From the NCBI RefSeq assembly GCF_900104355.1, contig NZ_FNIY01000007.1, forward strand, positions 1 through 64,000: a stretch of DNA of 64,000 nucleotides. The letters are read 5' to 3'. Source of the stretch: Phyllobacterium sp. OV277. GTDB taxonomy: Bacteria > Pseudomonadota > Alphaproteobacteria > Rhizobiales > Rhizobiaceae. The translations under genes were made by a program, and so were the position numbers. Shown in pieces: positions 1 through 8,938 of this stretch (positions within the stretch are counted from its first letter, which is position 1; each line of letters opens with the position of its first letter). Under the pieces are notes generated by a model that ran no database searches, had not been told where the DNA came from, and worked only from the letters and a program-made list of their open reading frames with translations.

Positions 1-588
1 GGCACCAGACTGGATGCACTGACTTTAAGCCTTGGCACCAGCCTTGCCCATCATCAGATTGATACGCGCCGTAAAGCCCTCGGCGACAGCAACACCGCAG
101 ACTATTCGGCCAACACAGTCCAGCTGTTCGGTGAAGCCGCCTACCGGATCGATACGGCCTATGCCGCCCTCGAACCCTTTGCCGCAGCCGCCTATACGCA
201 TCTGAAAACCGATGCCTTTACCGAGACCGGCGGCAAGACTGCCCTGTCAGGTCAATCTGATACAACTGACCTGACCACCACAACCCTTGGTCTCAGGGCC
301 TCACATCGCTTCGTCTTGAGCGAGGCGACCGCACTCACTGCGCGCGGCATGGCGGGCTGGCGGCATGCCTTTGGCGATACCACACCGGAAGCCTCATTGG
401 CCTTTGCCAGTGGTGGTCAGGCTTTTCCGGTCCATGGATTGCCCATCGCATCAGATACAGCCCTCGTCGAGGCAGGACTGGACTTTGGCATCGGCAAGGC
501 AACCACGCTTGGCCTCAGCTATACCGGCCAGTTCTCGCAACAAACCCGCGACAATGCCGTCAAGGCCAATGTGACAACAAGGTTCTGA
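1..588 (+). CDS. Autotransporter beta-barrel domain, C-terminal part (5' end outside window)
   Basis: An open frame runs from the first base to the stop at 586-588 and gives 195 residues with no internal stop. The translation alternates polar and hydrophobic residues in amphipathic strands and ends in the aromatic pattern typical of outer-membrane barrels (final residues NVTTRF). The family is the type V secretion autotransporter barrel, which sits in the outer membrane and exports its own passenger. Only the barrel's last two thirds are present, so the passenger is unknown. A hairpin lies about 20 bases after the stop. A second, unrelated autotransporter gene is at 37806-42773. Confidence 0.8.
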   Translation, partial: GTRLDALTLSLGTSLAHHQIDTRRKALGDSNTADYSANTVQLFGEAAYRIDTAYAALEPFAAAAYTHLKTDAFTETGGKTALSGQSDTTDLTTTTLGLRASHRFVLSEATALTARGMAGWRHAFGDTTPEASLAFASGGQAFPVHGLPIASDTALVEAGLDFGIGKATTLGLSYTGQFSQQTRDNAVKANVTTRF

Positions 589-605
589 TCGCGGACAATG
601 ACAAT

Positions 606-635
606 AGCGGCAGGCTGCTTGCGTAGCCCGCCGCT
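606..635 (+). terminator. Hairpin after the autotransporter gene
   Basis: The arms AGCGGC-GGCT and AGCC-GCCGCT form an almost perfect stem with a short loop about 20 bases after the stop codon. No U-run follows, so it is a weak terminator candidate or an mRNA-stabilising hairpin. Confidence 0.35.
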
Positions 636-832
636 GCCAGTATAAGAAACAGCGCCCGGCAAGCACAGATTGTCGCGGATATCACCGGGATTGCACTTCA
701 AAGCTTAGATTATAGTGGCTCTAGGCTTGACTTTTTGGCGGGTGTTGGTATGTGTCCGCCTGAATTTCCGCTTATAGCCACGTTGTTGGACTGAACGGCG
801 GTCCTCTTCTAATTAAAACAGGTAAACTGAAA

Positions 833-1000
833 ATGGCTAAGGCTGCGAACATCAAGATCAAGCTTCTGTCGACCGCTGACACCGGTTTCTTCTACGTAAC
901 GAGCAAGAACAGCCGTACGAAGACGGAAAAGATGTCTTTCCGTAAGTACGACCCGGTCGCACGCAAGCACGTTGAATTCAAGGAAACCAAGATCAAGTAA
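833..1000 (+). CDS. rpmG: 50S ribosomal protein L33
   Basis: This 55-residue protein begins [10 protein letters not shown] and ends EFKETKIK, the length and sequence pattern of alphaproteobacterial L33. It contains the conserved [12 protein letters not shown] stretch and the basic KMSFRKYDP segment. L33 is a small 23S-rRNA-binding protein of the large subunit near the E site. It is the cysteine-free form, so it does not bind zinc. The gene stands alone, convergent with pleD, and a strong hairpin terminator follows 23 bases after the stop. Confidence 0.96.
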   Translation: MAKAANIKIKLLSTADTGFFYVTSKNSRTKTEKMSFRKYDPVARKHVEFKETKIK

Positions 1001-1022
1001 TCTTGGCTTTTCCCGTATGATC

Positions 1023-1049
1023 AAAATGCCGCCTTCGGGCGGCATTTTT
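1023..1049 (+). terminator. Rho-independent terminator of rpmG
   Basis: The stem AATGCCGCC/GGCGGCATT with a TTCG tetraloop is followed by a T-run. An A-run on the other side could let it also stop transcription arriving from the opposite strand, although pleD ends over 130 bases away. Confidence 0.88.
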
Positions 1050-1180
1050 GTTTTCCGGGATATTTCTGGTTCTGTAATCGGCGCGCCGATTCGCGCCCTC
1101 TCTCCCACGCACGGGATATCGATCCAAAGAATCAGGCCCGGTTTGATCAGGCGGAGATACCTCTTTGGAAGGAAACGCCA

Positions 1181-2560
1181 CTAGGCAGCGGCGGAAACGA
1201 CCTTATTCCGCCCGGATGCTTTGGCGCCGTAAAGCGCCTCGTCGGCACGCTTGAGCATGTTCTGTACCGTGTCATCCTTTGACTGCACGCTGGCAATGCC
1301 GATGCTGATGGTTACCGGCACACTGGTGATACCGTCATCAACAAAGAATGGCGTCGAGGCCACCTCGCGGCGGATTCGCTCGGCCACGATAGCCGCCATG
1401 GTCAGGTCCGTATCGGGCATGACAATAAAAAACTCCTCACCGCCATAACGGCTCGCAAGATCGCTGCCGCGCACATTGCGCCGCAGGCGGCGGGCAAATT
1501 CACGCAGCACTTCATCGCCGCCATCATGCCCGTGCGTATCATTGATGAGCTTGAAGCGATCAATATCGGTCATCAGGATCGACAGCGGACGGCGGCGGTC
1601 GACGGCACGCTTGAACAATGTCGCAAGGTGTGTTTCGAGATAAAGCCGGTTGTGCAGGCCGGTCAGGCTGTCGGTGACGGCCATTTCGTAGGTTTTCACC
1701 ACGCTGGCACGCAGGCCGTCATGATAGGCCTTGCGCCGCAGCTGGGTGCGCAAACGCGCCAGCAATTCGTTCGAATTCAACGGCCGGACCACATAATCAT
1801 TGACGCCAAGCTCCAGCGCACGCCGGACTTTCGGCTCCTCGCCCGGATCGGCAACAAGGATAATCGGCATGGACCGGGTATTGTCGAGCGAGCGCAACTG
1901 CGCGCAAATCCGCAAGGGATCATGCTCGGCAAAACTCGATGCAATGATCAGGCAATCATGATTGCCCTGAATGGCATCAAAGAAACCGGTCTGCGGGTCG
2001 GTCTGGACATCAACCACGCATTCCGGCGACAGGACAGTCCTGATCCGCTCGGCGCTGGCCGGGCGTTCATCGATCAGCAGAACCCGCGCATCCCGCCCAA
2101 GAGTTTCGATCCCGCTCGGAAAACGCAGGATGGATTCAAGCCCGACATCGCGGGTTGTCGCGACGCGCAACCGCAATTCATCCGTGAGATTCTTCAGGCG
2201 CACAAGACTTTTGACCCGCGCAAGCAGTTGGAGATCGTTGACCGGCTTGGTCAGAAAATCATCAGCGCCAAAATTCAGGCCGGTGATGCGATCCATGTCC
2301 TGATCAAGCGCCGTCACCAGAATAACCGGAATATGCGCCGTATGAGGCTGGGATTTCAGCCGGCGGCAGACTTCGAATCCGTCCATCCCCGGCATCATCA
2401 CATCAAGCAGGATGACATCAACGCTGTTGTTTTCGCAAAACTCCAGCGCCTCATAACCATTGGTGGCGGTGACAACTTCATAATATTCGGCGCTCAGCCG
2501 CGCTTCGAGCAGTTTCACATTGGCTGGAACATCATCTACGACAAGAATGCGGGCCGTCAT
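1181..2560 (-). CDS. pleD: Diguanylate cyclase response regulator PleD
   Basis: The 459-residue protein has PleD architecture: a receiver domain (residues 1-120, phosphoacceptor Asp53 in VILLDVMMPG), a second adaptor receiver domain (about 150-275), and a C-terminal GGDEF domain with an active GGEEF signature at about 373-377. RGSD at about 364-367 matches the RxxD inhibitory site, so product inhibition by cyclic-di-GMP is expected. In Caulobacter PleD makes cyclic-di-GMP from GTP at the developing pole and is phosphorylated through the PleC/DivJ system. It lies 28 bases downstream of divK in the same direction, as in other alphaproteobacteria, so the two are probably co-transcribed. Confidence 0.95.
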   Translation of the reverse strand: MTARILVVDDVPANVKLLEARLSAEYYEVVTATNGYEALEFCENNSVDVILLDVMMPGMDGFEVCRRLKSQPHTAHIPVILVTALDQDMDRITGLNFGADDFLTKPVNDLQLLARVKSLVRLKNLTDELRLRVATTRDVGLESILRFPSGIETLGRDARVLLIDERPASAERIRTVLSPECVVDVQTDPQTGFFDAIQGNHDCLIIASSFAEHDPLRICAQLRSLDNTRSMPIILVADPGEEPKVRRALELGVNDYVVRPLNSNELLARLRTQLRRKAYHDGLRASVVKTYEMAVTDSLTGLHNRLYLETHLATLFKRAVDRRRPLSILMTDIDRFKLINDTHGHDGGDEVLREFARRLRRNVRGSDLASRYGGEEFFIVMPDTDLTMAAIVAERIRREVASTPFFVDDGITSVPVTISIGIASVQSKDDTVQNMLKRADEALYGAKASGRNKVVSAAA

Positions 2561-2588
2561 ATTTCACTTCTCCGGTAAAACTGACGGG

Positions 2589-2960
2589 TCAAACGTCGCC
2601 AAGGTAGGATTTGATGGTTTCTATGAATTTCGGCACTGAGATCGGCTTGGATATATAGGCTTCGCAGCCGCCCTGCCGGATGCGTTCCTCATCGCCCTTC
2701 ATGGCAAAGGCAGTGACGGCAATAACCGGGATAACATGCAGGTCATCATCGGCTTTCAGCCATTTCGTCACCTCAAGTCCCGAGACTTCAGGCAGCTGGA
2801 TATCCATGAGAATCAGATCAGGGCGGTGTTCGCGCGCCAGATCAAGCGCTTCAAGGCCATTGCGCGTCCGGATGGTTTCATAGCCGCTGGCTTCGATAAG
2901 GTCGCGGAAGAGCTTCATATTCAGCTCATTGTCCTCGACGATCATAACTTTCTTCACCAT
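2589..2960 (-). CDS. divK: Single-domain response regulator DivK
   Basis: A 123-residue stand-alone receiver domain starts [14 protein letters not shown], with phosphoacceptor Asp53 ([10 protein letters not shown]), the acidic pair E9/D10, the switch Thr/Ser region ([11 protein letters not shown]) and Lys105 (YISKP). DivK relays phosphate between histidine kinases to control CtrA and asymmetric division. The ATG at 2960 is chosen because it gives the family length and has GGGAAG just upstream. The frame stays open upstream but that part looks non-coding. It heads the divK-pleD operon and diverges from the DUF3572 gene. Confidence 0.95.
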   Translation of the reverse strand: MVKKVMIVEDNELNMKLFRDLIEASGYETIRTRNGLEALDLAREHRPDLILMDIQLPEVSGLEVTKWLKADDDLHVIPVIAVTAFAMKGDEERIRQGGCEAYISKPISVPKFIETIKSYLGDV

Positions 2961-3109
2961 TGGCCACTTCCCATAGATCGTGCGTTGTGTGGGATTGCCG
3001 TATTGACAAGGCTCCCACTGCAGCATCATTGAATGGATGCATTTGATAGCGAGTTTTGATTGATGAAAAGGAAACTCTTCATGCCAATCAAAAATGCTGC
3101 GGATCATGT

Positions 3110-3124
3110 TTAACCAAGGCTTTA
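3110..3124. promoter_or_regulatory. Possible CtrA box between divK and the DUF3572 gene
   Basis: TTAA-N7-TTTA is one mismatch from the CtrA consensus TTAA-N7-TTAA and lies about 150 bases upstream of the divK start. DivK acts in the CtrA phosphorelay, so feedback is plausible, but such near-matches are frequent in AT-rich spacers. Confidence 0.25.
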
Positions 3125-3261
3125 TTGAACATGTTATTTTGATCAGATTCAATTGGCGCGTGCGCATTTGACCTGCGACAACCGGCCTGAATGGCTTCAA
3201 TTGGCAATATTGTTCGCTGGGGGTGCCCCGTTGAGCACACATTACGGAGCAGACAAGACCC

Positions 3262-3549
3262 ATGAAACAACAGATGAACCTCGACAGCGCGCAGGATCTG
3301 GCGATCAATTCCCTGGTTTTTCTGGCCGGGGATACGGATCTGCTGCCGCGCTTTCTGGCGCTCACGGGCATTACCGCCGAGCAGATTCGTGAGGCGGCAC
3401 AGGAACCCGGTTTCCTCGCTGGCGTGCTGCAATTCTATCTGGCGCACGAACCAACCCTGATGCGCTATTGCGAGGCGACGCAAACGGTCCCTGCCCTGTT
3501 TCAGGAAGCGTTGCGGCTGTTGCCGGGCGGACGACAGGATGTGTATTGA
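3262..3549 (+). CDS. DUF3572 family protein
   Basis: The 95-residue, mostly helical protein is recognisable as the alphaproteobacterial DUF3572 family by its segments [19 protein letters not shown] and [11 protein letters not shown]. No enzymatic motif, signal peptide or membrane segment is visible and no function is known to me. The start at 3262 is preceded by CGGAGC at 3245-3250. It diverges from divK-pleD and is 70 bases upstream of dinB. That position looks conserved in relatives, though dinB has its own SOS promoter. Confidence 0.85.
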   Translation: MKQQMNLDSAQDLAINSLVFLAGDTDLLPRFLALTGITAEQIREAAQEPGFLAGVLQFYLAHEPTLMRYCEATQTVPALFQEALRLLPGGRQDVY

Positions 3550-3596
3550 GGCGTAAACGGCTTGCAAGACGCCTGCCACTTCGGTACGTTTGGCAT

Positions 3597-3611
3597 GTTC
3601 TATTTATGTTC
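3597..3611 (+). promoter_or_regulatory. LexA (SOS) box of dinB
   Basis: GTTCTATTTATGTTC fits the alphaproteobacterial SOS operator GTTC-N7-GTTC exactly and ends 8 bases before the chosen dinB start. A possible promoter (TTGCAA at 3562, TACGTT at 3585, 17-base spacer) would place the transcription start on the box. The box matches the one at 9701-9715 at 14 of 15 positions. Confidence 0.85.
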
Positions 3612-3619
3612 CTGGTATC

Positions 3620-4936
3620 ATGGCAACCCTTAACGATCCCGAATTTGGATTTTGCCGCGACTGTCTGACCGCGCAGGCGTCGGCCGGGCGCCGGTGCCAG
3701 CAATGCGGCAGCCCGCGCCTCTTGCGCCACCCGGAACTCTACAAGCTTTCAATCGCCCATGTGGATTGTGATGCGTTCTACGCTTCGGTGGAAAAACGCG
3801 ACAATCCTGATCTGCGTGACAAGCCTTTGATCATCGGTGGCGGCAAACGCGGCGTGGTCTCTACCGCCTGCTATATCGCCCGCATTCACGGCGTAAAATC
3901 GGCCATGCCGATGTTCAAGGCGCTGGAAGCCTGTCCGCATGCGGTGGTTATCAGCCCCAATATGGAAAAATATGTGCGTGTCGGGCGGGAAATCCGCCAG
4001 ATGATGCGCGATCTGACCCCGCAGGTTGAGCCGCTGTCCATTGACGAGGCGTTTCTTGATCTGACAGGCACGCAGCGCCTGCATCATGATCCGCCTGTCC
4101 GGGTCATGGCACAGTTTTCCAATCGGGTGGAAAAGGAAATGGGCCTGTCCGTTTCTGTCGGCCTCTCCTACTGCAAGTTTCTGGCAAAGATCGCCTCGGA
4201 CTTTGACAAGCCGCGTGGGTTTTCCATCATCGGCGAGGAGGAAACACCACGTTTTCTCTACGACAAGCCGGTCACTATGATCTGGGGCGTCGGCAAAGTG
4301 TTTGCCGCCACGCTGGAGAAGGACGGGATTCGCACCATCGGTCAGTTGCAAACCATGGAGCTTGGCGCGCTGATGCGCGCCTATGGCACTATGGGTCAGC
4401 GCCTTTATCAACTCTCGCGCGGCATTGACACGCGCCGGGTGGAACCCGACGGCGAATCCAAGAGCGTTTCGGCTGAGACAACCTTCAACGAGGATATCGG
4501 TACGCTTGACGATCTGGTTCCCATTCTGCGCTCGCTCGCCGAGAAGGTTTCACGCCGCCTGAAGGCAGCCGATATCGCTGGACGAACCGTGGTTCTCAAG
4601 CTCAAATCCAGCGATTTCAAGCTGAAAACCCGCAATCGCCAATTGGCTGATCCCACCCAGCTTGCCGACCGGATTTTCCGCACCGGGCTGGCATTGCTGG
4701 AAAAGGAGATTGACGGCACACGATTTCGCCTCATCGGCATCGGTGTAACTGATCTTGGCGATGATGGCCGCGCCGACCCGCACGATCTTGTTGATGTGCA
4801 GGCGACCAAGCGCGCCGTTGCGGAAACAGCCATTGATAAATTGCGCGGGAAATTCGGCAATAATGCCGTTGAAACGGGGTATACGTTTGGCAAGATCAGA
4901 CAGAGAACAAGGCCAGTGCCGGATGAAATAGATTAG
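3620..4936 (+). CDS. dinB: DNA polymerase IV (Y family)
   Basis: This 438-residue error-prone translesion polymerase has palm motifs [11 protein letters not shown] and [11 protein letters not shown] carrying the catalytic acidic residues, then thumb and little-finger domains to the C-terminus. The N-terminus adds a short CxxC...CxxC segment (CRDC and CQQC, about residues 12-31), a possible zinc site typical of the long alphaproteobacterial DinB. The ATG at 3620 is preferred over one at 3590 because the earlier one would put the LexA box inside the coding sequence. No good Shine-Dalgarno sequence is visible for either. The LexA box implies induction by DNA damage. Confidence 0.93.
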   Translation: MATLNDPEFGFCRDCLTAQASAGRRCQQCGSPRLLRHPELYKLSIAHVDCDAFYASVEKRDNPDLRDKPLIIGGGKRGVVSTACYIARIHGVKSAMPMFKALEACPHAVVISPNMEKYVRVGREIRQMMRDLTPQVEPLSIDEAFLDLTGTQRLHHDPPVRVMAQFSNRVEKEMGLSVSVGLSYCKFLAKIASDFDKPRGFSIIGEEETPRFLYDKPVTMIWGVGKVFAATLEKDGIRTIGQLQTMELGALMRAYGTMGQRLYQLSRGIDTRRVEPDGESKSVSAETTFNEDIGTLDDLVPILRSLAEKVSRRLKAADIAGRTVVLKLKSSDFKLKTRNRQLADPTQLADRIFRTGLALLEKEIDGTRFRLIGIGVTDLGDDGRADPHDLVDVQATKRAVAETAIDKLRGKFGNNAVETGYTFGKIRQRTRPVPDEID

Positions 4937-5002
4937 GTTTTTCTGATATTTATGGGATGTTTTTTATAGATTGAGTCAGGTGTAAGTGAGTGGCATTGGG
5001 TG

Positions 5003-5108
5003 TTCACCCCCTCTGTCCTGTCGGACTGCTGGGGCGAGCCACGGGTCTCGCCCGTCCTTCGGACCCCCCACAAGGGGGGAGATGTCCGACAGGACAGAGG
5101 GGGGTGAA
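5003..5108. repeat. Palindromic intergenic element
   Basis: The left arm at 5003-5026 (TTCACCCC...CTGTCGGAC) and right arm at 5084-5108 are near-perfect inverted repeats of about 24 bases. Between them is a smaller GC-rich inverted repeat (GGGCGAG...). The element could fold into a long hairpin after dinB and could act as a terminator between convergent dinB and dnaE. No other copy was seen in this window. Confidence 0.7.
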
Positions 5109-5127
5109 AATTGGCAGATGCATTGTG

Positions 5128-5274
5128 TGGTTCGTGGTTCGACAAGCTCACCATGAGGGAGAGTGTGGATGAAAGGGAGCCATATTCTGCAACGTCGGTG
5201 ATCTGCAATGCGAGTGATTATCGCTGCATCCACCCCTCTCCCTCATGGTGAGCTTGTCGAACCACGAACCTCAC
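5128..5274. repeat. Dispersed inverted-repeat element, copy 1
   Basis: Arms of about 40 bases containing TTCGACAAGCTCACCATGAG are inverted at the two ends (5128-5171 and 5227-5274). The central segment shares GGGAGC-ATATTCTGCAA-GT-GGTGAT with the copy at 15.1 kb. It lies in the convergent dinB/dnaE spacer. It has the look of a small non-autonomous palindromic element with no coding capacity. Confidence 0.8.
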
Positions 5275-5288
5275 ACAACGTCAAAACG

Positions 5289-8200
5289 CTACACCATCTC
5301 CACATCGACCACGCCGGGTATCGCCTTCATCGCGCTGGCAACTTGCGGGCCGACGCGATAGCGGTTGGGTAGCTCTATTTCCACTTCGCTCGCACCGTTT
5401 TCCTTGATCAGGATCAGGCTGACGATCTGACCGTCATTTTGTGGGGCGAGATAGGGTGTGATTGCGCTGAGGGGTTCGCTGGAGCGCATATAGAGCCGCA
5501 AGGCCTTCTGCATACGCGTCGCCTCGTCCTCGAGGGATTGCGCCGTCTGGATGCGCAGGCTGATGCCCTCGGGCCGGTCTTCGGCACCAACGGTCACCAC
5601 AACGGAACGTCCGGGCTCCAGAAGATCGCGATATTGCGCCAGCGCCTCGGAGAACAGCACGGCTTCAAACTGGCCGGAGGCATCGGAGAACTGGATGATG
5701 CCCATCTTGTTGCCGGTTTTGGTTTTGCGTTCCTGCTTGGCGGTGATGGTTCCAGCCAGACGCCCGGCATTGGCGCCGCGTTTGACGGCAGCGGAGAATT
5801 CGGCCCAGCTCTGCACCCGCATCTTTTCGAGAATCGGGCGGTATTCATCCAGCGGATGGGCCGAAAGATAGAAACCAGCGGCCTCAAATTCACGCCGCAG
5901 TTTTTCCGCCGACAACCATGGCGCTGCATTGGGGAGCTGCAAGCCCTGCGAACCACCGGCGGCCATGCCGCCAAAAATATCCGCCTGCCCGCTGACACTG
6001 TCTTCCTGTGTGCGCTGGGCATGGCCGATAATACGGTCGAGACCGGCGATGAGCGCAGGCCGTTGGCGGCCAAAGCAATCAAACGCCCCGGCATTGATCA
6101 GGCTTTCAAAAACACGGCGATTGACCACACGCGGGTCAATTCTCTCGCAGAAATCTTCAAGACTGGCATAGGGCTTATCACCCCGTTTTTCGACGATGTG
6201 ATCGACAGCCGCCTCACCGACGCCCTTGATGGCGGCCAGCGAATAGAAAATGCGGTTATCACCCACTTCGAAGAGGCGGAACGAGGTGTTGACCGATGGC
6301 GTGACCACTTCGATGCCGAGGCGCAGCGCCTCGCGCCTGAAATCATTGAGCTTGTCGGTATTGGCCATGTCATAGGTCATGGACGATGCGAGGAACTCAA
6401 CAGGATAATGCGCCTTCATATAGGCTGTCTGGAACGAGACGATCGCATAGGCGGCGGCGTGCGATTTGTTGAAACCGTAATCGGCGAATTTGGCGAGCAG
6501 GTCGAAAATGAAATTCGCCTGTGGTTTGGTAACACCGCGTTCCACCGCACCATCGACAAAGCGCTCGCGCTGCTTGTCCATTTCGGCGCGAATCTTCTTA
6601 CCCATGGCGCGGCGCAGAAGATCGGCTTCACCCAGCGTATAGCCGGACATTTCCTGCGCGATCTGCATCACCTGTTCCTGATAGATGATGACGCCCTGGG
6701 TTTCCTTGACGAGATGGTCGATCTTGGGATGGATCGAAGCCATCTCCTCATCGCCATTCTTGCGCGCATTATAGGTCGGAATGTTCTCCATCGGACCCGG
6801 ACGATAAAGCGCAACGAGCGCGATAATGTCCTCGATCCGGTCAGGCTTCATGCCGATCAGCGCCTTGCGCATACCGGTACTTTCCACCTGAAACACGCCG
6901 ACCGTCTCGCCGCGCGACAGCATTTCATAGCTTAGCTTGTCATCAAGCGGCAGATTGGAAATATCGACGGCAATGCCGCGCCGCTTGACCAGATTGACGG
7001 CCGTTTGCAGCACGGTGAGGGTTTTGAGGCCGAGAAAGTCGAATTTGACCAGACCCGCCTCTTCCACCATCTTCATGTTGAACTGCGTGACCGGCATGTC
7101 GGAGCGCGGATCGCGGTACATCGGCACGAGTTCGGAGAGCGGACGATCACCAATAACTATACCGGCGGCATGGGTCGATGCGTGGCGGTAAAGCCCTTCG
7201 AGCTTCAGCGCGATATCGAGCAAGCGCTCGACCACCGGCTCCTTGTCGCGTTCCTCGCGCAGACGCGGTTCATCCTCGATGGCTTTCGCCAGCGTTACCG
7301 GATTGGCCGGGTTGGCCGGAACCATCTTGGTCAGGCGATCCACCTGCCCATAGGGCATTTCAAGCACACGGCCGACATCGCGCAGCACAGCGCGTGCCTG
7401 CAGTGTTCCGAAGGTGATAATCTGCGCCACCTGATCCCGGCCATATTTGGCCTGAACATAGCGGATCACCTCGTCGCGGCGTTCCTGGCAGAAATCGATG
7501 TCAAAGTCCGGCATCGATACGCGGTCCGGATTGAGGAAGCGTTCGAACAGCAGGGAGAAGCGCAGAGGGTCAACGTCCGTGATAGTCAGCGCATAGGCAA
7601 CGAGCGAGCCTGCACCCGAACCACGACCCGGACCCACAGGAATATCATGGGCTTTCGCCCATTTGATAAAGTCAGAAACGATGAGGAAGTAACCCGGATA
7701 TTTCATCCGGGTGATGATCGAAATCTCGTATTCCAGCCGCTCCGCGTATTCCTGCGGTGTATGGCCATCGGCAAGGCCGAGTGTTTCAATGCGGCTCGCC
7801 AGACCTTGACGCGCCTGACGTGCCAACTCATCGGCTTCTTCCTGTAGCGCGGCTTCCGGATCATCGCTTATCCCGGTAAAACGCGGCAGGATCGGTGCAC
7901 GGCTTTTTGGATAATAGGAGCAGCGCAACGCGATCTCGACGGTATTTTCAAGCGCTTCCGGAAGATCGGCAAACAGCGCGATCATCTCGTCTTCGGTCTT
8001 CAGATAATGATCCGGCGTCAGGCGGCGTCGATCATCAATCGAGAGCAGCGATCCGGCGGCAATGGCGAGCAGCGCATCATGCGCCTCATAATCCGCGCTC
8101 TTGGAAAAGAACACGTCATTGGTGGCAACGAGCGGCAACTCCAGCTCATATGCCAGATCAATATGGGTTGCTTCCAAGGCACGGTCATAGCCGCGATGGC

Positions 8201-8798
8201 GTTGCAATTCCACATAGAGGCGATCGCCATAGATCGAACGCAGATGGATCAGCCGCTGACGCGCGCGGTCAATACGCTCATCCTTGATCGCCTTGGCGAT
8301 AGGACCTTCAGGCCCACCCGAAAGCACAATGATGCCATCGGACACCTCAGGCAGCCATGCGGCGGCAACATGGACAGGATCGCCCGCAGGCGTTTCCAGA
8401 TAGGCGCGGCTGACAAGGCGAACGAGATTGGCATAGCCCGCTTCCGTCGCGGCCAAGAGAACAAGCGGCGCAAGACCAAGCGCTTCGCGCCGGTTGGCGC
8501 TGCGGCTCTCCTCGGCCTGATCATGAAAAGCAATATCAAGCTGGCAACCGATGATCGGCTGCAAACCGGATTTGGAACCCTTCTGGGCAAATTCAAGCGC
8601 ACCGAACAGATTGTTGGTGTCGGTGATGGCAATGGCTGGCGCTTTGTTGGCAACGGCCAGATCAATAACCTTGGCGACCTGCAGCGCCCCTTCGAGCAGC
8701 GAATAGGCAGAATGCACGCGCAGATGAACAAAACGAAGCGCCTGCTTTTCCGCATTGCCTTCGTTCGGGTTACGCTGTCCGTCTGCCAATTCCTGCAT
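5289..8798 (-). CDS. dnaE: DNA polymerase III subunit alpha
   Basis: This is the 1169-residue replicative polymerase catalytic subunit. An N-terminal PHP domain begins at FVHLRVHSAYSLLEG (about 25-40). The polymerase core carries the catalytic acidic motif PDFDIDFCQERR and GPGRGSGAGS. Helix-hairpin-helix and OB-fold regions near the C-terminus include the AGTITAKQERKTKTG strand region. Length is normal for DnaE1. The ATG at 8798 has GGGAA about ten bases upstream; a TTG two codons earlier is also possible. It diverges from the histidine phosphatase gene and follows the lolC-lolD block, an order I recall from Brucella relatives. Confidence 0.96.
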   Translation of the reverse strand: MQELADGQRNPNEGNAEKQALRFVHLRVHSAYSLLEGALQVAKVIDLAVANKAPAIAITDTNNLFGALEFAQKGSKSGLQPIIGCQLDIAFHDQAEESRSANRREALGLAPLVLLAATEAGYANLVRLVSRAYLETPAGDPVHVAAAWLPEVSDGIIVLSGGPEGPIAKAIKDERIDRARQRLIHLRSIYGDRLYVELQRHRGYDRALEATHIDLAYELELPLVATNDVFFSKSADYEAHDALLAIAAGSLLSIDDRRRLTPDHYLKTEDEMIALFADLPEALENTVEIALRCSYYPKSRAPILPRFTGISDDPEAALQEEADELARQARQGLASRIETLGLADGHTPQEYAERLEYEISIITRMKYPGYFLIVSDFIKWAKAHDIPVGPGRGSGAGSLVAYALTITDVDPLRFSLLFERFLNPDRVSMPDFDIDFCQERRDEVIRYVQAKYGRDQVAQIITFGTLQARAVLRDVGRVLEMPYGQVDRLTKMVPANPANPVTLAKAIEDEPRLREERDKEPVVERLLDIALKLEGLYRHASTHAAGIVIGDRPLSELVPMYRDPRSDMPVTQFNMKMVEEAGLVKFDFLGLKTLTVLQTAVNLVKRRGIAVDISNLPLDDKLSYEMLSRGETVGVFQVESTGMRKALIGMKPDRIEDIIALVALYRPGPMENIPTYNARKNGDEEMASIHPKIDHLVKETQGVIIYQEQVMQIAQEMSGYTLGEADLLRRAMGKKIRAEMDKQRERFVDGAVERGVTKPQANFIFDLLAKFADYGFNKSHAAAYAIVSFQTAYMKAHYPVEFLASSMTYDMANTDKLNDFRREALRLGIEVVTPSVNTSFRLFEVGDNRIFYSLAAIKGVGEAAVDHIVEKRGDKPYASLEDFCERIDPRVVNRRVFESLINAGAFDCFGRQRPALIAGLDRIIGHAQRTQEDSVSGQADIFGGMAAGGSQGLQLPNAAPWLSAEKLRREFEAAGFYLSAHPLDEYRPILEKMRVQSWAEFSAAVKRGANAGRLAGTITAKQERKTKTGNKMGIIQFSDASGQFEAVLFSEALAQYRDLLEPGRSVVVTVGAEDRPEGISLRIQTAQSLEDEATRMQKALRLYMRSSEPLSAITPYLAPQNDGQIVSLILIKENGASEVEIELPNRYRVGPQVASAMKAIPGVVDVEMV

Positions 8799-8938
8799 CT
8801 CCAAAAGATTCCCGATGAATGCGCTGATTCACCATTTGGCCATTCTCGGGCAATGGCTCTGGGGTGTCCACCTATACTTTGGCCGCCAGATCGTGCGACT
8901 GTGAACAACCCCGCATTTGCACACGAAAGGCCCAATGG

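Noticed and set aside
1526-2578. Long open frame on the plus strand opposite pleD
   Set aside because: It is antisense to a clearly conserved protein, has no family features, and arises from the high-GC codon pattern. The same applies to long antisense frames at 5439-6935, 7005-7847, 20434-21513, 29206-30354 and 31728-32954.
2589-3371. Longer 260-residue reading of divK
   Set aside because: The extra N-terminal part has no homology features and runs over the promoter region; the 123-residue reading is the family length.
8864-8938. N-terminal extension of the histidine phosphatase
   Set aside because: The first 25 residues are Cys/Arg rich without family features, and a ribosome site precedes the ATG at 8939.
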